Origin: Halieaceae bacterium
Lineage (GTDB): Bacteria; Pseudomonadota; Gammaproteobacteria; Pseudomonadales; Halieaceae
Direction: 5' to 3'
DNA length: 64,000 bases
NCBI GenBank assembly: GCA_902518075.1
Contig: CABYEX010000005.1
Span: forward strand, 4,516 to 68,515
Within the stretch, counting starts at the first letter, position 1. Each line of letters opens with the position of its first letter. Shown here in pieces: positions 34,563 through 43,645 of this stretch. The translations under genes and the position numbers were made by a program. The notes beneath the pieces are model-generated. The model saw nothing but the letters and a program-made list of their open reading frames with translations. It was not told where the DNA came from and searched no databases.

Positions 34563-36409
34563 TGGCCAGAACCCTCGATGCGCTGCGAGACACCCGCCGG
34601 GAGTGGATGATCAATCGCTCTCGCTTGATCGTGGCGGTGCTGGCGATCTTCGTTGTGCTCGGTGTGCTGGTCTATCGCTACTACTCGCTGCAGATTGTTC
34701 AGCACGATGATTTTATGACCCAATCGGATCGAAACCGGATCCGGGTCGAGGTGATTCCGCCCACGCGCGGGCAGATTGTGGATCGCAAAGGGCGGCTGTT
34801 GGCCGCCAACAAACCGACCTTTGTGATTGGCGTTGTCAGAGAGCGCAGTAAGGATCCCGCCGCATTGGTCGATACCCTCACTGAGCGTCTATCGCTGTCC
34901 GATCGTGAACTCAAGGCGTTTCAGGAACGCTCTGAGCGTCGCCGACCCTTCGAGGCGGTGCCCATCAAGCTGGGTCTGGACGACGCGGCGCTGGCGACGG
35001 TCGCAGTCGACTTGCATCAGCTGCCCGGAGTTGTGGTCGACGCAAAGCTGACCCGCGACTACCCCTACGGTGAAGCGCTGAGCCACGTGCTGGGCTACGT
35101 TGGCAGAGTGAGCGCTGAGGATCTGTTTGAGCTCGATGCAGAGCGCTATCGAGGCACCTTACATACCGGGAAGGTAGGGCTGGAAAAGCGCTACGAGCCG
35201 CTGCTCCACGGCAAGCCAGGTTATCAGTATGTCGAGACCAATGCCCACGGGCGAGTCCTGCGGGTGTTGGAGAAGCAGGCACCAGTGCCGGGCAAGAACC
35301 TCCGCCTGTATCTCGATCTGGACTTGCAGCGTGAGGCGGTGGCGGCGCTCGGTGATCAACGGGGCGCCGTGGTGGCCCTGGATCCCCTAACGGGTGGCGT
35401 GCTGGCCATGGTGTCGAACCCCAGCTACGACCCGAACCTCTTTGTTGAGGGAATCAGCTATTCGGATTACGCAAAGCTGCGCGGCTCACTGGACACGCCG
35501 CTCCTGAATCGCGCGGTTCAGGGGCAGTACCCGCCCGGTTCCACGGTCAAGCCGCTGATCAGTCTGGGCGCGTTGGCTCGGGATTTCATCACACCTGACA
35601 CCGAGATACGTGACCCCGGCTGGTACCGATTGCCCGGCGATGATCGCCGCTATAGGGACTGGACGCTGCGTATCCGCGGCACGGGTCATGCCGAAACGGT
35701 GGATCTGAGAATGGCTATCGCAGAGTCCTGCGATACATATTACTACGACCTTGCGCATCGCATGGGTATCGACGCGATGGCCGAGGTGCTTCAGCCGTTC
35801 GGTCTTGGCCAGCCGACAGGGATCGACATTCCCGGCGAGCAGGACGGCATTCTGCCCAACACTGATTGGAAACGTGCCGCATTGGGTGAGCCCTGGTATC
35901 CAGGCGAAACGATCAGCGCCGGGATCGGTCAGGGGTATATGTTGACCACTCCCTTGCAGTTGGCGCAGGCGGCAATGGTGCTGGCAAATAAAGGCGAGAG
36001 CTTTGTGCCCTCGGTCGTTCATCGCGTCGGTGATCTGACGGTCGGAGGTGTCCAGCGACCGTCCATACCGATGGATGAGGCTGATTGGCAGGCGGTCGTG
36101 GTGGGCATGGTGGATGTGGTCCACTCGCCTCGTGGGACTGCGGCGGGGATAGCGAGGGGCATCGGGTACCAAATTGCGGGTAAGACCGGTACAACACAGG
36201 TGGTCAGCATTGCGCAGGACGCGATCTACGACGAAGACGCCATCAGCGAACGTAACCGCAACCACGGGCTGTTTATCGCGTTTGCGCCGGTTGAAAATCC
36301 GCGCATTGTGGTGGCGGTTATAGCTGAAAACGGTGGAGGCAGTCGTGCGGCGTCACCGGTCGCCCAGCGAATCATGGATGCCTGGTTGAGCGAGGCGAGC
36401 GATGTCTGA
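34562..36409 (+). CDS. mrdA: Penicillin-binding protein 2
   Basis: The 615-residue transpeptidase of the elongasome. A single membrane helix is at about residues 21-43. The pedestal domain begins at IPPTRGQIVDRKG. The active-site serine S327 and K330 are in PPGSTVKPL, the second motif is SCD, and KTGT is near the C-terminus. It cross-links peptidoglycan during side-wall growth with RodA, whose gene overlaps its end by 8 bases. Confidence 0.97.
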   Translation: MARTLDALRDTRREWMINRSRLIVAVLAIFVVLGVLVYRYYSLQIVQHDDFMTQSDRNRIRVEVIPPTRGQIVDRKGRLLAANKPTFVIGVVRERSKDPAALVDTLTERLSLSDRELKAFQERSERRRPFEAVPIKLGLDDAALATVAVDLHQLPGVVVDAKLTRDYPYGEALSHVLGYVGRVSAEDLFELDAERYRGTLHTGKVGLEKRYEPLLHGKPGYQYVETNAHGRVLRVLEKQAPVPGKNLRLYLDLDLQREAVAALGDQRGAVVALDPLTGGVLAMVSNPSYDPNLFVEGISYSDYAKLRGSLDTPLLNRAVQGQYPPGSTVKPLISLGALARDFITPDTEIRDPGWYRLPGDDRRYRDWTLRIRGTGHAETVDLRMAIAESCDTYYYDLAHRMGIDAMAEVLQPFGLGQPTGIDIPGEQDGILPNTDWKRAALGEPWYPGETISAGIGQGYMLTTPLQLAQAAMVLANKGESFVPSVVHRVGDLTVGGVQRPSIPMDEADWQAVVVGMVDVVHSPRGTAAGIARGIGYQIAGKTGTTQVVSIAQDAIYDEDAISERNRNHGLFIAFAPVENPRIVVAVIAENGGGSRAASPVAQRIMDAWLSEASDV

Positions 36410-37538
36410 GTACACCCGTTTTTTAGAGGGGTCTGACCGGGACTTCGCTAACGCGCAAACGCTTGCTGAACGACTCCGCCTCGACGTGCTGCTGCTGCTG
36501 CCTATGCTGGCCATTATGACAACGGGTTTGTTCGTGCTCTTTAGCGCCTCGGATGGTGACTGGGACATCGTCAGTCTGCAGATTCGTAATTTTCTGATCG
36601 GTTTTGCTGTCCTAGTGGTCGTGGCCCAAATTCGCCTCGATACCCTGCAGCGATGGGCCCCCACGCTGTATCTTGGCGCCCTCTTTCTACTGCTGCTTGT
36701 GCCTTTTTTTGGGGTGGGGGTAAAGGGCGCGCAGCGATGGCTCAGCTTGGGGTTTATCCGCTTTCAGCCATCAGAGATCATGAAGATTGCGATGCCGTTA
36801 ATGGTGGCAGCATGGGTTGTGCGTTCCGCTCTGCCGCCGCGGCCGACTACCACCGTGACAGCACTTATGATCATCGCGCTACCGGCTGTCGCGATCGCGA
36901 CCCAGCCGGATTTGGGCACGGCCATTTTGGTGGGTGCCAGCGGCGCGTTTGTGGTGTTCATGGCGGGCGTTAGCTGGTGGCAGATTTTCTCGGGTGCACT
37001 GGCGGCGCTGGCCTGCGCATGGCCCGCCTGGTTGTTCTTGCTTCGGGATTATCAAAAGCAACGCATCATGACGCTGTTCGACCCTGAAGCAGACCGGTTA
37101 GGCGCCGGGTGGAACATCATTCAGTCCAAGACCGCCATTGGCTCGGGCGGCTGGTCCGGGAAAGGATACTTGCAGGGCACTCAGTCACACCTGGATTTCC
37201 TGCCCGAGAGTCAGACCGACTTTATTATCGCGGTGCTGGCCGAGGAGTGGGGGTTACGCGGCGTGCTTTTATTACTGCTCCTCTACGGCCTGGTGGTTGC
37301 CCGGGGCCTTTGGATAAGCTTCACAGCGCAGACCAGCTACGGGCGGTTACTGGCCAGTGCCATTACGCTTACGTTTGGGGTTTATGTGGTGGTGAACATG
37401 GGCATGGTTGCCGGGATCCTGCCTGTTGTGGGCGTGCCACTGCCATTTGTAAGTTTTGGAGGCACGTCGATTGTCACCTTGCTGCTGGGTTTCGGTATTC
37501 TCAGCGCCATCAGCACTGAAAAGAGGGTCCTGTCATGA
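36402..37538 (+). CDS. mrdB: Rod-shape SEDS glycosyltransferase RodA
   Basis: A 378-residue polytopic SEDS protein with about ten hydrophobic segments. RWLSLGFIRFQPSEIMK, QPDLGTAILV, LLPESQTDFIIAVLAEEWG and GVPLPFVSFGGTS are family hallmarks (the aspartate of QTDFI/PDLG lies in the active region). It polymerises glycan strands with PBP2. Overlaps mrdA and mltB. Confidence 0.97.
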   Translation: MSEYTRFLEGSDRDFANAQTLAERLRLDVLLLLPMLAIMTTGLFVLFSASDGDWDIVSLQIRNFLIGFAVLVVVAQIRLDTLQRWAPTLYLGALFLLLLVPFFGVGVKGAQRWLSLGFIRFQPSEIMKIAMPLMVAAWVVRSALPPRPTTTVTALMIIALPAVAIATQPDLGTAILVGASGAFVVFMAGVSWWQIFSGALAALACAWPAWLFLLRDYQKQRIMTLFDPEADRLGAGWNIIQSKTAIGSGGWSGKGYLQGTQSHLDFLPESQTDFIIAVLAEEWGLRGVLLLLLLYGLVVARGLWISFTAQTSYGRLLASAITLTFGVYVVVNMGMVAGILPVVGVPLPFVSFGGTSIVTLLLGFGILSAISTEKRVLS

Positions 37539-38566
37539 TGATCACGACAAACCGACTTCGGCGATGGGGCTCCGCACAGGCGTGTCGAATAGGCTGTCGC
37601 GTGTTGTTTCTGTGCGCAGGGCTTAACATGCCCGTCATGGTCTCGGCCGGAGATTACAGCGACCATGGAGCTGCGCAACAGGTGATCGCCGCCGCGCAGG
37701 AAGCGGGGGTGGATCCGGACTGGGTGCAGCAGCTGATTGACGCCGCGGAACGGCAGCAGAGTATTCTCGATGCGATCTCAAGGCCGGCGGAAAAAACCAA
37801 AGCCTGGCACGAGTATAGAAAAATCTTTCTCACCGATCGTCGGATCCGAGAGGGCGTCACCTTCTGGAGCGCGCATGCGGGCACGCTACAAACGGTGTCG
37901 GCGCGCACTGGCGTACCGGCGGAGTTGTTGGTGGCGATCATCGGCGTGGAGACTTACTACGGCCGTATCACGGGGAGTTATCGCGTGATCGATGCGCTGG
38001 CGACACTGGCGTTCGACTACCCGAGACGCTCTCCCTTTTTCACCGGAGAGCTGGAGCAATTTCTGGTACTGGCCTGGGAGTCGGGTAAGGACCCGTTAGC
38101 GTTGAAAGGCTCCTATGCGGGTGCTATGGGTTACGGCCAATTCATGCCATCAAGTTATCGCGCCTATGCACGAAGTTACAAGGGCGACGGAGCGCCTGAT
38201 ATCTGGGACAACCCCGCCGATGCGATTGCCAGTGTGGGGAATTATCTGCAGGCCCACGGTTGGCGCGGGGGCGAGCAGGTAGTGACCGACGGCATTGCCG
38301 ATGAGCCGGACCCGGCCGTGTTCAAAGGTGGATTAAAGCCCAAGAAAACGGTCGCCGCGCTGGCGCTGGAGGGGCTTCAGCCCACCGAGCCACTGAACCC
38401 CGCGGATCTGGCGACGCCGATCCGGCTCGAAGAGGAAGACGGCATGCGCTACTGGTTGGGGCTGCAAAATTTCTATGTCATCACGCGCTACAACCACAGC
38501 GCGATGTATGCGATGGCAGTATGGGAGCTCAGTCAGGCGATCGCGGCGGCGCGCGCAAGCTCTTGA
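37535..38566 (+). CDS. mltB: Membrane-bound lytic murein transglycosylase B
   Basis: A 343-residue transglycosylase. Catalytic E139 lies in IIGVETYYGR, and YGQFMPSSYRAYA and IASVGNYLQAHGW follow, as in the family. The N-terminus has a basic, then hydrophobic segment acting as signal peptide, but I do not see a clear lipobox, so the product may be soluble periplasmic rather than a lipoprotein. ATGA overlap with rodA. Confidence 0.95.
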   Translation: MMITTNRLRRWGSAQACRIGCRVLFLCAGLNMPVMVSAGDYSDHGAAQQVIAAAQEAGVDPDWVQQLIDAAERQQSILDAISRPAEKTKAWHEYRKIFLTDRRIREGVTFWSAHAGTLQTVSARTGVPAELLVAIIGVETYYGRITGSYRVIDALATLAFDYPRRSPFFTGELEQFLVLAWESGKDPLALKGSYAGAMGYGQFMPSSYRAYARSYKGDGAPDIWDNPADAIASVGNYLQAHGWRGGEQVVTDGIADEPDPAVFKGGLKPKKTVAALALEGLQPTEPLNPADLATPIRLEEEDGMRYWLGLQNFYVITRYNHSAMYAMAVWELSQAIAAARASS

Positions 38567-39351
38567 AACAGCTGTTGATCAGCGCAACGTGCTGCGCCGC
38601 GGTTGCTTTGACCGCATGCTCCACGTGTCGAGATGCGTCGGCCACAGAGCAAGAAGATGTCGCGCCATCCCCTTCAGATCGATCGCCATGGCAGGACGCC
38701 ATTCTCCGACCCGACCCTATTCTGGCCGAGGGTAATCGGAGCCCTTATGAAGTGAATGGTGCCCTATATACCGTGCACGGTAGCGCGCGGGGCTACCGCG
38801 AACAGGGTGTGGCTTCATGGTATGGCATGAAATTTCAAGGCCGACCCACAGCCAACGGCGAAATCTTTGATGTGTATGGCGCTACCGCTGCGCACCGCTC
38901 ACTGCCGATTCCGACCTATGTCCGCGTTACCAACGTGGAAAACCATCGCAGCGTGGTATTGCGGGTAAACGACCGTGGCCCCTTCCACCCGGAAAGGCTG
39001 ATCGACATATCTTACGGGGCGGCATTGCAGCTCGGCTTCGCCGAACGGGGCACCGCGACCGTATTGATCGAATCCCTCGAGCTGGTCGAGGTGGATGATC
39101 GCCGTGAACTGGAGGCTGCCACCTACCGCTACCTGCAGCTAGGTGCTTATACCTCGGAGAGTGCTGCGGGCCACCTGGGTCACGAGATTAGGCATCGGTG
39201 GGCCTATCCTGTTTCGGTCAGTGCCGTGGACACCGATGGCCGGCGACTCCACCGCGTTCGAGTGGGGCCCTTTTCCACGATACAGACGCTTGATCAGGCG
39301 CGCGACGTATTGATCGAAGCGGGTTATCCCTCGCCGGATCCAATCCCCTGA
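38563..39351 (+). CDS. rlpA: Septal-ring-associated lipoprotein RlpA
   Basis: About 262 residues. I place the start at TTG 38563, overlapping the mltB stop (TTGA), because this gives a compact lipoprotein signal with lipobox LTAC at residues 15-18; ATG at 38521 would add 14 polar residues before it. The double-psi beta-barrel contains GVASWYGMKFQGRPTANGE and VRVNDRGPFHPERLIDIS, with D in NDRGP as catalytic residue in known lytic RlpA. A SPOR domain (YRYLQLGAYTSES onward) that binds denuded glycan forms the C-terminus. Confidence 0.93.
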   Translation: MKQLLISATCCAAVALTACSTCRDASATEQEDVAPSPSDRSPWQDAILRPDPILAEGNRSPYEVNGALYTVHGSARGYREQGVASWYGMKFQGRPTANGEIFDVYGATAAHRSLPIPTYVRVTNVENHRSVVLRVNDRGPFHPERLIDISYGAALQLGFAERGTATVLIESLELVEVDDRRELEAATYRYLQLGAYTSESAAGHLGHEIRHRWAYPVSVSAVDTDGRRLHRVRVGPFSTIQTLDQARDVLIEAGYPSPDPIP

Positions 39352-39423
39352 TGCGATTTTCATCAGACGGCCCGCGGGCTTACACTGGCGCCGTCACAGG
39401 GTGACCTGCAGGAGAATGCGTCG

Positions 39424-40605
39424 ATGACAGGAGTGAGGGCGAACATTAAGCGCTCGGGGTGGTATCTGATTACCATATTGTGGCTGCCGCTGGTGGGATC
39501 GGCGAGCTCGGCGTTGGTGCCCGCGCCGCCGGCCATCAACGCCGATTCCTACCTGCTCGTCGATTTCGACACCGGAGCCGTGCTGGTAGAGCACAATCCC
39601 GACCTGCAGCTACCGCCTGCCAGTCTGACTAAGCTCATGACCGCCTATATTCTCGCTCAGGAGGTCGAGCTGGGTCGGCTGAGTCTGGATGATTTGGTGC
39701 CGGTGAGCCGCAATGCCTGGTCACAAAACCCCGTATTTGAGGGTTCGTCGCTGATGTGGATCGAGCCCGGCAAGCCGGTCACGGTAGCGGAGCTGGAGCG
39801 TGGCATTGTGATTTCATCTGGCAACGACGCGACGGTTGCGATTGCCGAGTATATTGCTGGCAGTGAGGCGGCGTTTGTCGACTTGATGAATCGCTACGCC
39901 AAAGAGATGGGGCTTACGGGCACGCACTTTGAAAACAGCCACGGCTTACCCCACCCCGGCCATTTGTCTACCGCGCGCGATCTCGCCTTGACGGCCGCCG
40001 CCGCGATTCGCGACCACCCCGAGCGTTATTCTGTTTATAAAGAGCAGAGGTACACTTACAACGACATCACGCAATACAACCGCAACCACTTGCTGCGCGA
40101 AGACGACTCAGTGGACGGGCTTAAGACCGGGTATACCAGCGTCGCGGGCTATGGTCTTATCGCCTCGGCGAAGCGAGAGGGGATGCGGCTGATTTCCGTG
40201 GTGATGGGCAGCAGCTCCCCATCGAGCCGGAAGTCGGAAACCCGCAGCCTGCTGAACTACGGCTTTCGTTTTTATGAAACGGCGACACCTCTGAGCGGCG
40301 GTGCTGAACTCACACAGGGTCGTGTGTGGAAAGGTCAGGTACCACAGGTCGCGTTGGGGGTGACATCGGATGTGGTGCTGACTTTGTCCAGAAGCGCCGC
40401 CGAGATTACCCCGTCGGTTGAAATTGATGCTCCGCTGATTGCGCCCCTCAAGTCGGGTGATGTGGTGGGCCGGGTGGTGCTGACCCGCGCTGGGGAGTCT
40501 GTGGGTGAAGCGCCGCTAAAGGTCCTGCAAGCGGTCGAGCCTGCCGGGTTTTTCGCACGGCTCTGGGACACTATTTTGCTCTGGTTTCAGCAGTTGCTGG
40601 GTTAA
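39424..40605 (+). CDS. dacA: D-alanyl-D-alanine carboxypeptidase (PBP5 type)
   Basis: A 393-residue low-molecular-weight PBP. The catalytic serine S67 and K70 are in PASLTK, S132-G-N134 in SSGN, and K234-T-G in LKTGYT. A signal peptide (to about residue 29) and a C-terminal amphipathic helix (FFARLWDTILLWFQQLLG) for inner-membrane anchoring are present. It trims pentapeptides. The upstream 72-base gap separates it from rlpA. Confidence 0.97.
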   Translation: MTGVRANIKRSGWYLITILWLPLVGSASSALVPAPPAINADSYLLVDFDTGAVLVEHNPDLQLPPASLTKLMTAYILAQEVELGRLSLDDLVPVSRNAWSQNPVFEGSSLMWIEPGKPVTVAELERGIVISSGNDATVAIAEYIAGSEAAFVDLMNRYAKEMGLTGTHFENSHGLPHPGHLSTARDLALTAAAAIRDHPERYSVYKEQRYTYNDITQYNRNHLLREDDSVDGLKTGYTSVAGYGLIASAKREGMRLISVVMGSSSPSSRKSETRSLLNYGFRFYETATPLSGGAELTQGRVWKGQVPQVALGVTSDVVLTLSRSAAEITPSVEIDAPLIAPLKSGDVVGRVVLTRAGESVGEAPLKVLQAVEPAGFFARLWDTILLWFQQLLG

Positions 40606-40611
40606 TCGTCA

Positions 40612-40878
40612 GTGAGCGAGGACCCGCCAAAGATTGTTTTTCCCTGCGCGTACCCCATTAAGGTGCTGGGCAGGGCTGTATCAACCTTTCAACCCGCGGT
40701 GATGTCCGTATTCAATCAGTATGCAGCCGGATTTTCGGAGCAGGACGTGCTGGTCAAAGACTCTCGTAATGGCACTTTTCGGTCGATTACCATCACCATT
40801 GAGGCGCAGAGCGAGGAGCAGCTGCGTCAGATTCATCAGGATCTGATGGATACCGGTCTGGTATCCATGGTGCTCTGA
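40612..40878 (+). CDS. ybeD: YbeD/DUF493 family protein
   Basis: An 88-residue protein of the conserved DUF493 family, always near dacA and lipB in gammaproteobacteria. The fold is ferredoxin-like and resembles regulatory ACT domains; a role with lipoate metabolism is suspected but unproven. Start is GTG at 40612, six bases after dacA, with a weak ribosome-binding site. IVFPCAYPIKVLG and SITITIEAQSEEQL are typical. Confidence 0.93.
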   Translation: MSEDPPKIVFPCAYPIKVLGRAVSTFQPAVMSVFNQYAAGFSEQDVLVKDSRNGTFRSITITIEAQSEEQLRQIHQDLMDTGLVSMVL

Positions 40879-40882
40879 CACC

Positions 40883-41497
40883 GTGTTGTGTCGGCGTTTG
40901 GGCACGGTTGATTTTGAGTCGACCTTCGATGGGATGAAGGCCTTTACCGCGTCGCGCACTCCCGAAACTGAAGATGAAATTTGGCTGCTCCAGCACCCGC
41001 CCGTGTATACACAAGGCCTGTCGGGCAAGCCGGAACACGTGCTCGACCCCGGTGAAGTACCCATTATTCAGATCGATCGCGGCGGTCAGGTGACCTATCA
41101 CGGCCCTGGCCAATGGGTCGCCTATGTGCTCTACGATCTGCGCCGAGCGAATGTCAATGTCAGACAGCTGGTCACTCTGCTCGAGTCCGCCGTGGTGGAG
41201 GTGCTGGGCGAGTGGGGTATTAAGGCCCGCGGTGACCCCGATGCGCGGGGCGTGTATGTCCACGGCTGTAAAATCGCGGCATTGGGCTTGAAGGTGAGCA
41301 AAGGGCGCAGCTATCACGGCCTCTCACTCAACGTCGACATGGATCTTAGCCCGTTTCGCGGCATCAATCCCTGCGGTTACGAGGGCCTTGAGGTCACTTC
41401 TATCGCCACGCTCATGGGGTCCGACTGCCCCACTATGGATGAAGTGGGCGAAGTCCTGCTCAGACACCTTAAGGCACTGTTGCCCGGTCCAGACTGA
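40883..41497 (+). CDS. lipB: Octanoyl-ACP:protein N-octanoyltransferase
   Basis: A 204-residue enzyme that moves octanoate from ACP to lipoyl domains. RGGQVTYHGPGQ is at residues 66-77, the catalytic lysine K130 in CKIAALGLKV and the nucleophile C164 in NPCGYEGL. Start GTG at 40883, four bases after ybeD. The usual downstream lipA is not here; prfC follows instead. Confidence 0.96.
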   Translation: MLCRRLGTVDFESTFDGMKAFTASRTPETEDEIWLLQHPPVYTQGLSGKPEHVLDPGEVPIIQIDRGGQVTYHGPGQWVAYVLYDLRRANVNVRQLVTLLESAVVEVLGEWGIKARGDPDARGVYVHGCKIAALGLKVSKGRSYHGLSLNVDMDLSPFRGINPCGYEGLEVTSIATLMGSDCPTMDEVGEVLLRHLKALLPGPD

Positions 41498-41513
41498 CGC
41501 CAGTGATATTGGC

Positions 41514-41522
41514 TGGCATAAT
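41514..41522 (+). promoter_or_regulatory. Possible extended -10 element for prfC
   Basis: TGGCATAAT 24 bases before the prfC start fits an extended -10 (TGn plus CATAAT). No convincing -35 is seen. Confidence 0.3.
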
Positions 41523-41545
41523 CGCGCCTCTTCCGAGGAGCCATC

Positions 41546-43123
41546 ATGTCTGAACTTCAACGCGGCATCGACGCGCGTCGCACCTTCGCCATTATTTCTC
41601 ACCCCGACGCGGGTAAGACAACCATCACCGAGAAGCTGTTGCTGCTCGGCCAGGCAATTCAGGTGGCTGGCTCAGTGAAGGGTAAGCGCGGGCCCCATGC
41701 GACCTCGGACTGGATGGCGCTGGAACAGGAGCGCGGTATCTCTGTCACGTCCTCGGTGATGCAGTTTCCTTACAAAGAACGCTGGGTGAATTTGCTAGAC
41801 ACGCCAGGCCACGAGGACTTCTCAGAAGACACCTACCGGACCCTGACGGCGGTCGATTCTGCGCTCATGGTGATCGACGGTGCCAAGGGCGTCGAGGACC
41901 GCACCGTCAAGCTGATGAATGTGTGCCGACTGCGGGACACGCCCATCATGACCTTCGTCAACAAGCTTGACCGTGATATCCGCGACCCTATCGAATTGTT
42001 GGACGAGGTTGAGGAGGTACTGGGTATTGCCGGCGCGCCCATCAACTGGCCAATCGGTATGGGCCGCGACTTCAGCGGCGTTTATAACCTCTACACCGAC
42101 ACCATTCATCGTTACCAAGCGGGTGACGGCAGTACGCTGGCTGGAGAAGATTTGATTACGGGTCTCAATTCTGATGAGGCCAGAGCATTACTCGCGGAGG
42201 ACTATGATAGTTTTATCGAGGAGATCGAGCTGGTTCGCGGCGCGTCGCACGGGTTCTCCATCGAGGACTTTCTGGCCGGCCAGCTGACCCCCGTCTTTTT
42301 CGGGACGGCGCTGGGCAACTTTGGCGTCAGGGAGATGCTCAATGACTTTGTCGAGTGGGCGCCTGCCCCTCGGCCCAGAACATCATCAGAGCGGCTTATT
42401 GAGGCATCCCAGCCGGAATTCACCGGCTTTGTCTTCAAGATTCAGGCCAACATGGACCCCAAGCACCGGGATCGCATTGCCTTCATGAGGATTTGCTCGG
42501 GCCGCTATGACAAGGGAATGAAGATGCGCCACGTGCGTATCGACAAGGATGTGCGCATTGCAGACGCGGTAACCTTTCGCGCGGGTGATCGCACCCTTGT
42601 TGAGTCCGCGGTGGCAGGGGACATTATCGGCCTGCACAACCACGGCACGATTCAGATCGGCGACACCTTCACTACCGGCGAAGCGCTCCGCTTTACAGGA
42701 ATTCCCCACTTTGCACCCGAGTTATTCCGGCGTATTCGGCTTGCCGATCCGATGAAGACCAAAGCCCTGCAAAAAGGGTTACAACAGTTATCCGAGGAGG
42801 GCTCCACACAGGTGTTCTCGCCGCTCAAGAGCAGTGACCTCATTGTGGGTGCCGTGGGTCAGTTGCAGTTCGACGTGGTGGCCTATCGCTTAGCCAACGA
42901 ATATAAAGTCGAGGCACTCTACGAACCGGTCAACATCTACACGGCTCGCTGGATAGAGGCTGAGGACGAGCGCAAGCTGGAAGAGTTCCGCAAGAAAGCG
43001 GCGGAGCATTTGTCGGAGGACGGCGGGGGTTATCTCACCTACCTGGCGCCTACCCGCGTCAACCTCTCACTGGTGGAGGAGCGCTGGCCTGACATTCGCT
43101 TCCGCGAGACGCGAGAGCACTGA
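41546..43123 (+). CDS. prfC: Peptide chain release factor 3
   Basis: A 525-residue translational GTPase that recycles RF1/RF2. G1 motif SHPDAGKT, G2 region RGISVTSS, G3 DTPGHEDF and G4 NKLD are visible in order, and [23 protein letters not shown] is near the end. GAGGAG precedes the ATG. It is convergent with the glutathione peroxidase gene, with only six bases between stops. Confidence 0.97.
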   Translation: MSELQRGIDARRTFAIISHPDAGKTTITEKLLLLGQAIQVAGSVKGKRGPHATSDWMALEQERGISVTSSVMQFPYKERWVNLLDTPGHEDFSEDTYRTLTAVDSALMVIDGAKGVEDRTVKLMNVCRLRDTPIMTFVNKLDRDIRDPIELLDEVEEVLGIAGAPINWPIGMGRDFSGVYNLYTDTIHRYQAGDGSTLAGEDLITGLNSDEARALLAEDYDSFIEEIELVRGASHGFSIEDFLAGQLTPVFFGTALGNFGVREMLNDFVEWAPAPRPRTSSERLIEASQPEFTGFVFKIQANMDPKHRDRIAFMRICSGRYDKGMKMRHVRIDKDVRIADAVTFRAGDRTLVESAVAGDIIGLHNHGTIQIGDTFTTGEALRFTGIPHFAPELFRRIRLADPMKTKALQKGLQQLSEEGSTQVFSPLKSSDLIVGAVGQLQFDVVAYRLANEYKVEALYEPVNIYTARWIEAEDERKLEEFRKKAAEHLSEDGGGYLTYLAPTRVNLSLVEERWPDIRFRETREH

Positions 43124-43129
43124 GTCGCA

Positions 43130-43609
43130 TCAAAGCAGTGCTTCAATGTCGCTCGCAATGGCCTCGGGCTTGGTCGACGGCGCGTAGCGCTTGACCACCT
43201 CGCCCTGCTGGTTGACCAAGAACTTCGTAAAGTTCCATTTGATGCGCTTACTACCCAGCACACCGGGCGTCTGCTCTTTCAGGTGAATGAATAGCGGGTG
43301 GCTGTCCGCGCCATTGACCTCAATCTTGCTGAACAGCGGGAAGCTGGTCTTGTAGTTCAGGTCGCAGAACAACTGAATTTCTGCCTCATTGCCGGGCTCC
43401 TGGCCGCCAAATTGATTGCAGGGAAATGCCAGCACCGAAAAGCCGCGTTCGCCATAGGACTTTTGCAGCGCCTCCAGTCCCTCATATTGCGGGGTAAACC
43501 CGCACTTGGAGGCGGTATTCACGATCAGTAGTACCTTGCCGCTAAATTCGCTGAGCGCGGTGTCTTCACCGTTCGCCCGGGCGGCAGAAAAATCCAAAAC
43601 AGTCGTCAT
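43130..43609 (-). CDS. Glutathione peroxidase family protein
   Basis: A 159-residue Cys-type peroxidase. The catalytic tetrad is C36 (ASKCGFTPQY), Q70 (FGGQEPG) and W125 (KWNFTKF) with the adjacent Asn. It uses Cys, not selenocysteine; many such bacterial proteins use thioredoxin rather than glutathione. I use ATG at 43609, with GGAG 7 bases upstream, over ATG at 43621. It protects against hydroperoxides in the cytoplasm; no signal peptide. Confidence 0.93.
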   Translation of the reverse strand: MTTVLDFSAARANGEDTALSEFSGKVLLIVNTASKCGFTPQYEGLEALQKSYGERGFSVLAFPCNQFGGQEPGNEAEIQLFCDLNYKTSFPLFSKIEVNGADSHPLFIHLKEQTPGVLGSKRIKWNFTKFLVNQQGEVVKRYAPSTKPEAIASDIEALL

Positions 43610-43645
43610 AGAGTGCTCCAAAGAGAGAATAGGGTAAGTGGGTAT

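Noticed and set aside
43130..43609. Selenocysteine glutathione peroxidase
   Set aside because: The catalytic codon is an ordinary Cys (C36) and no in-frame TGA is present.
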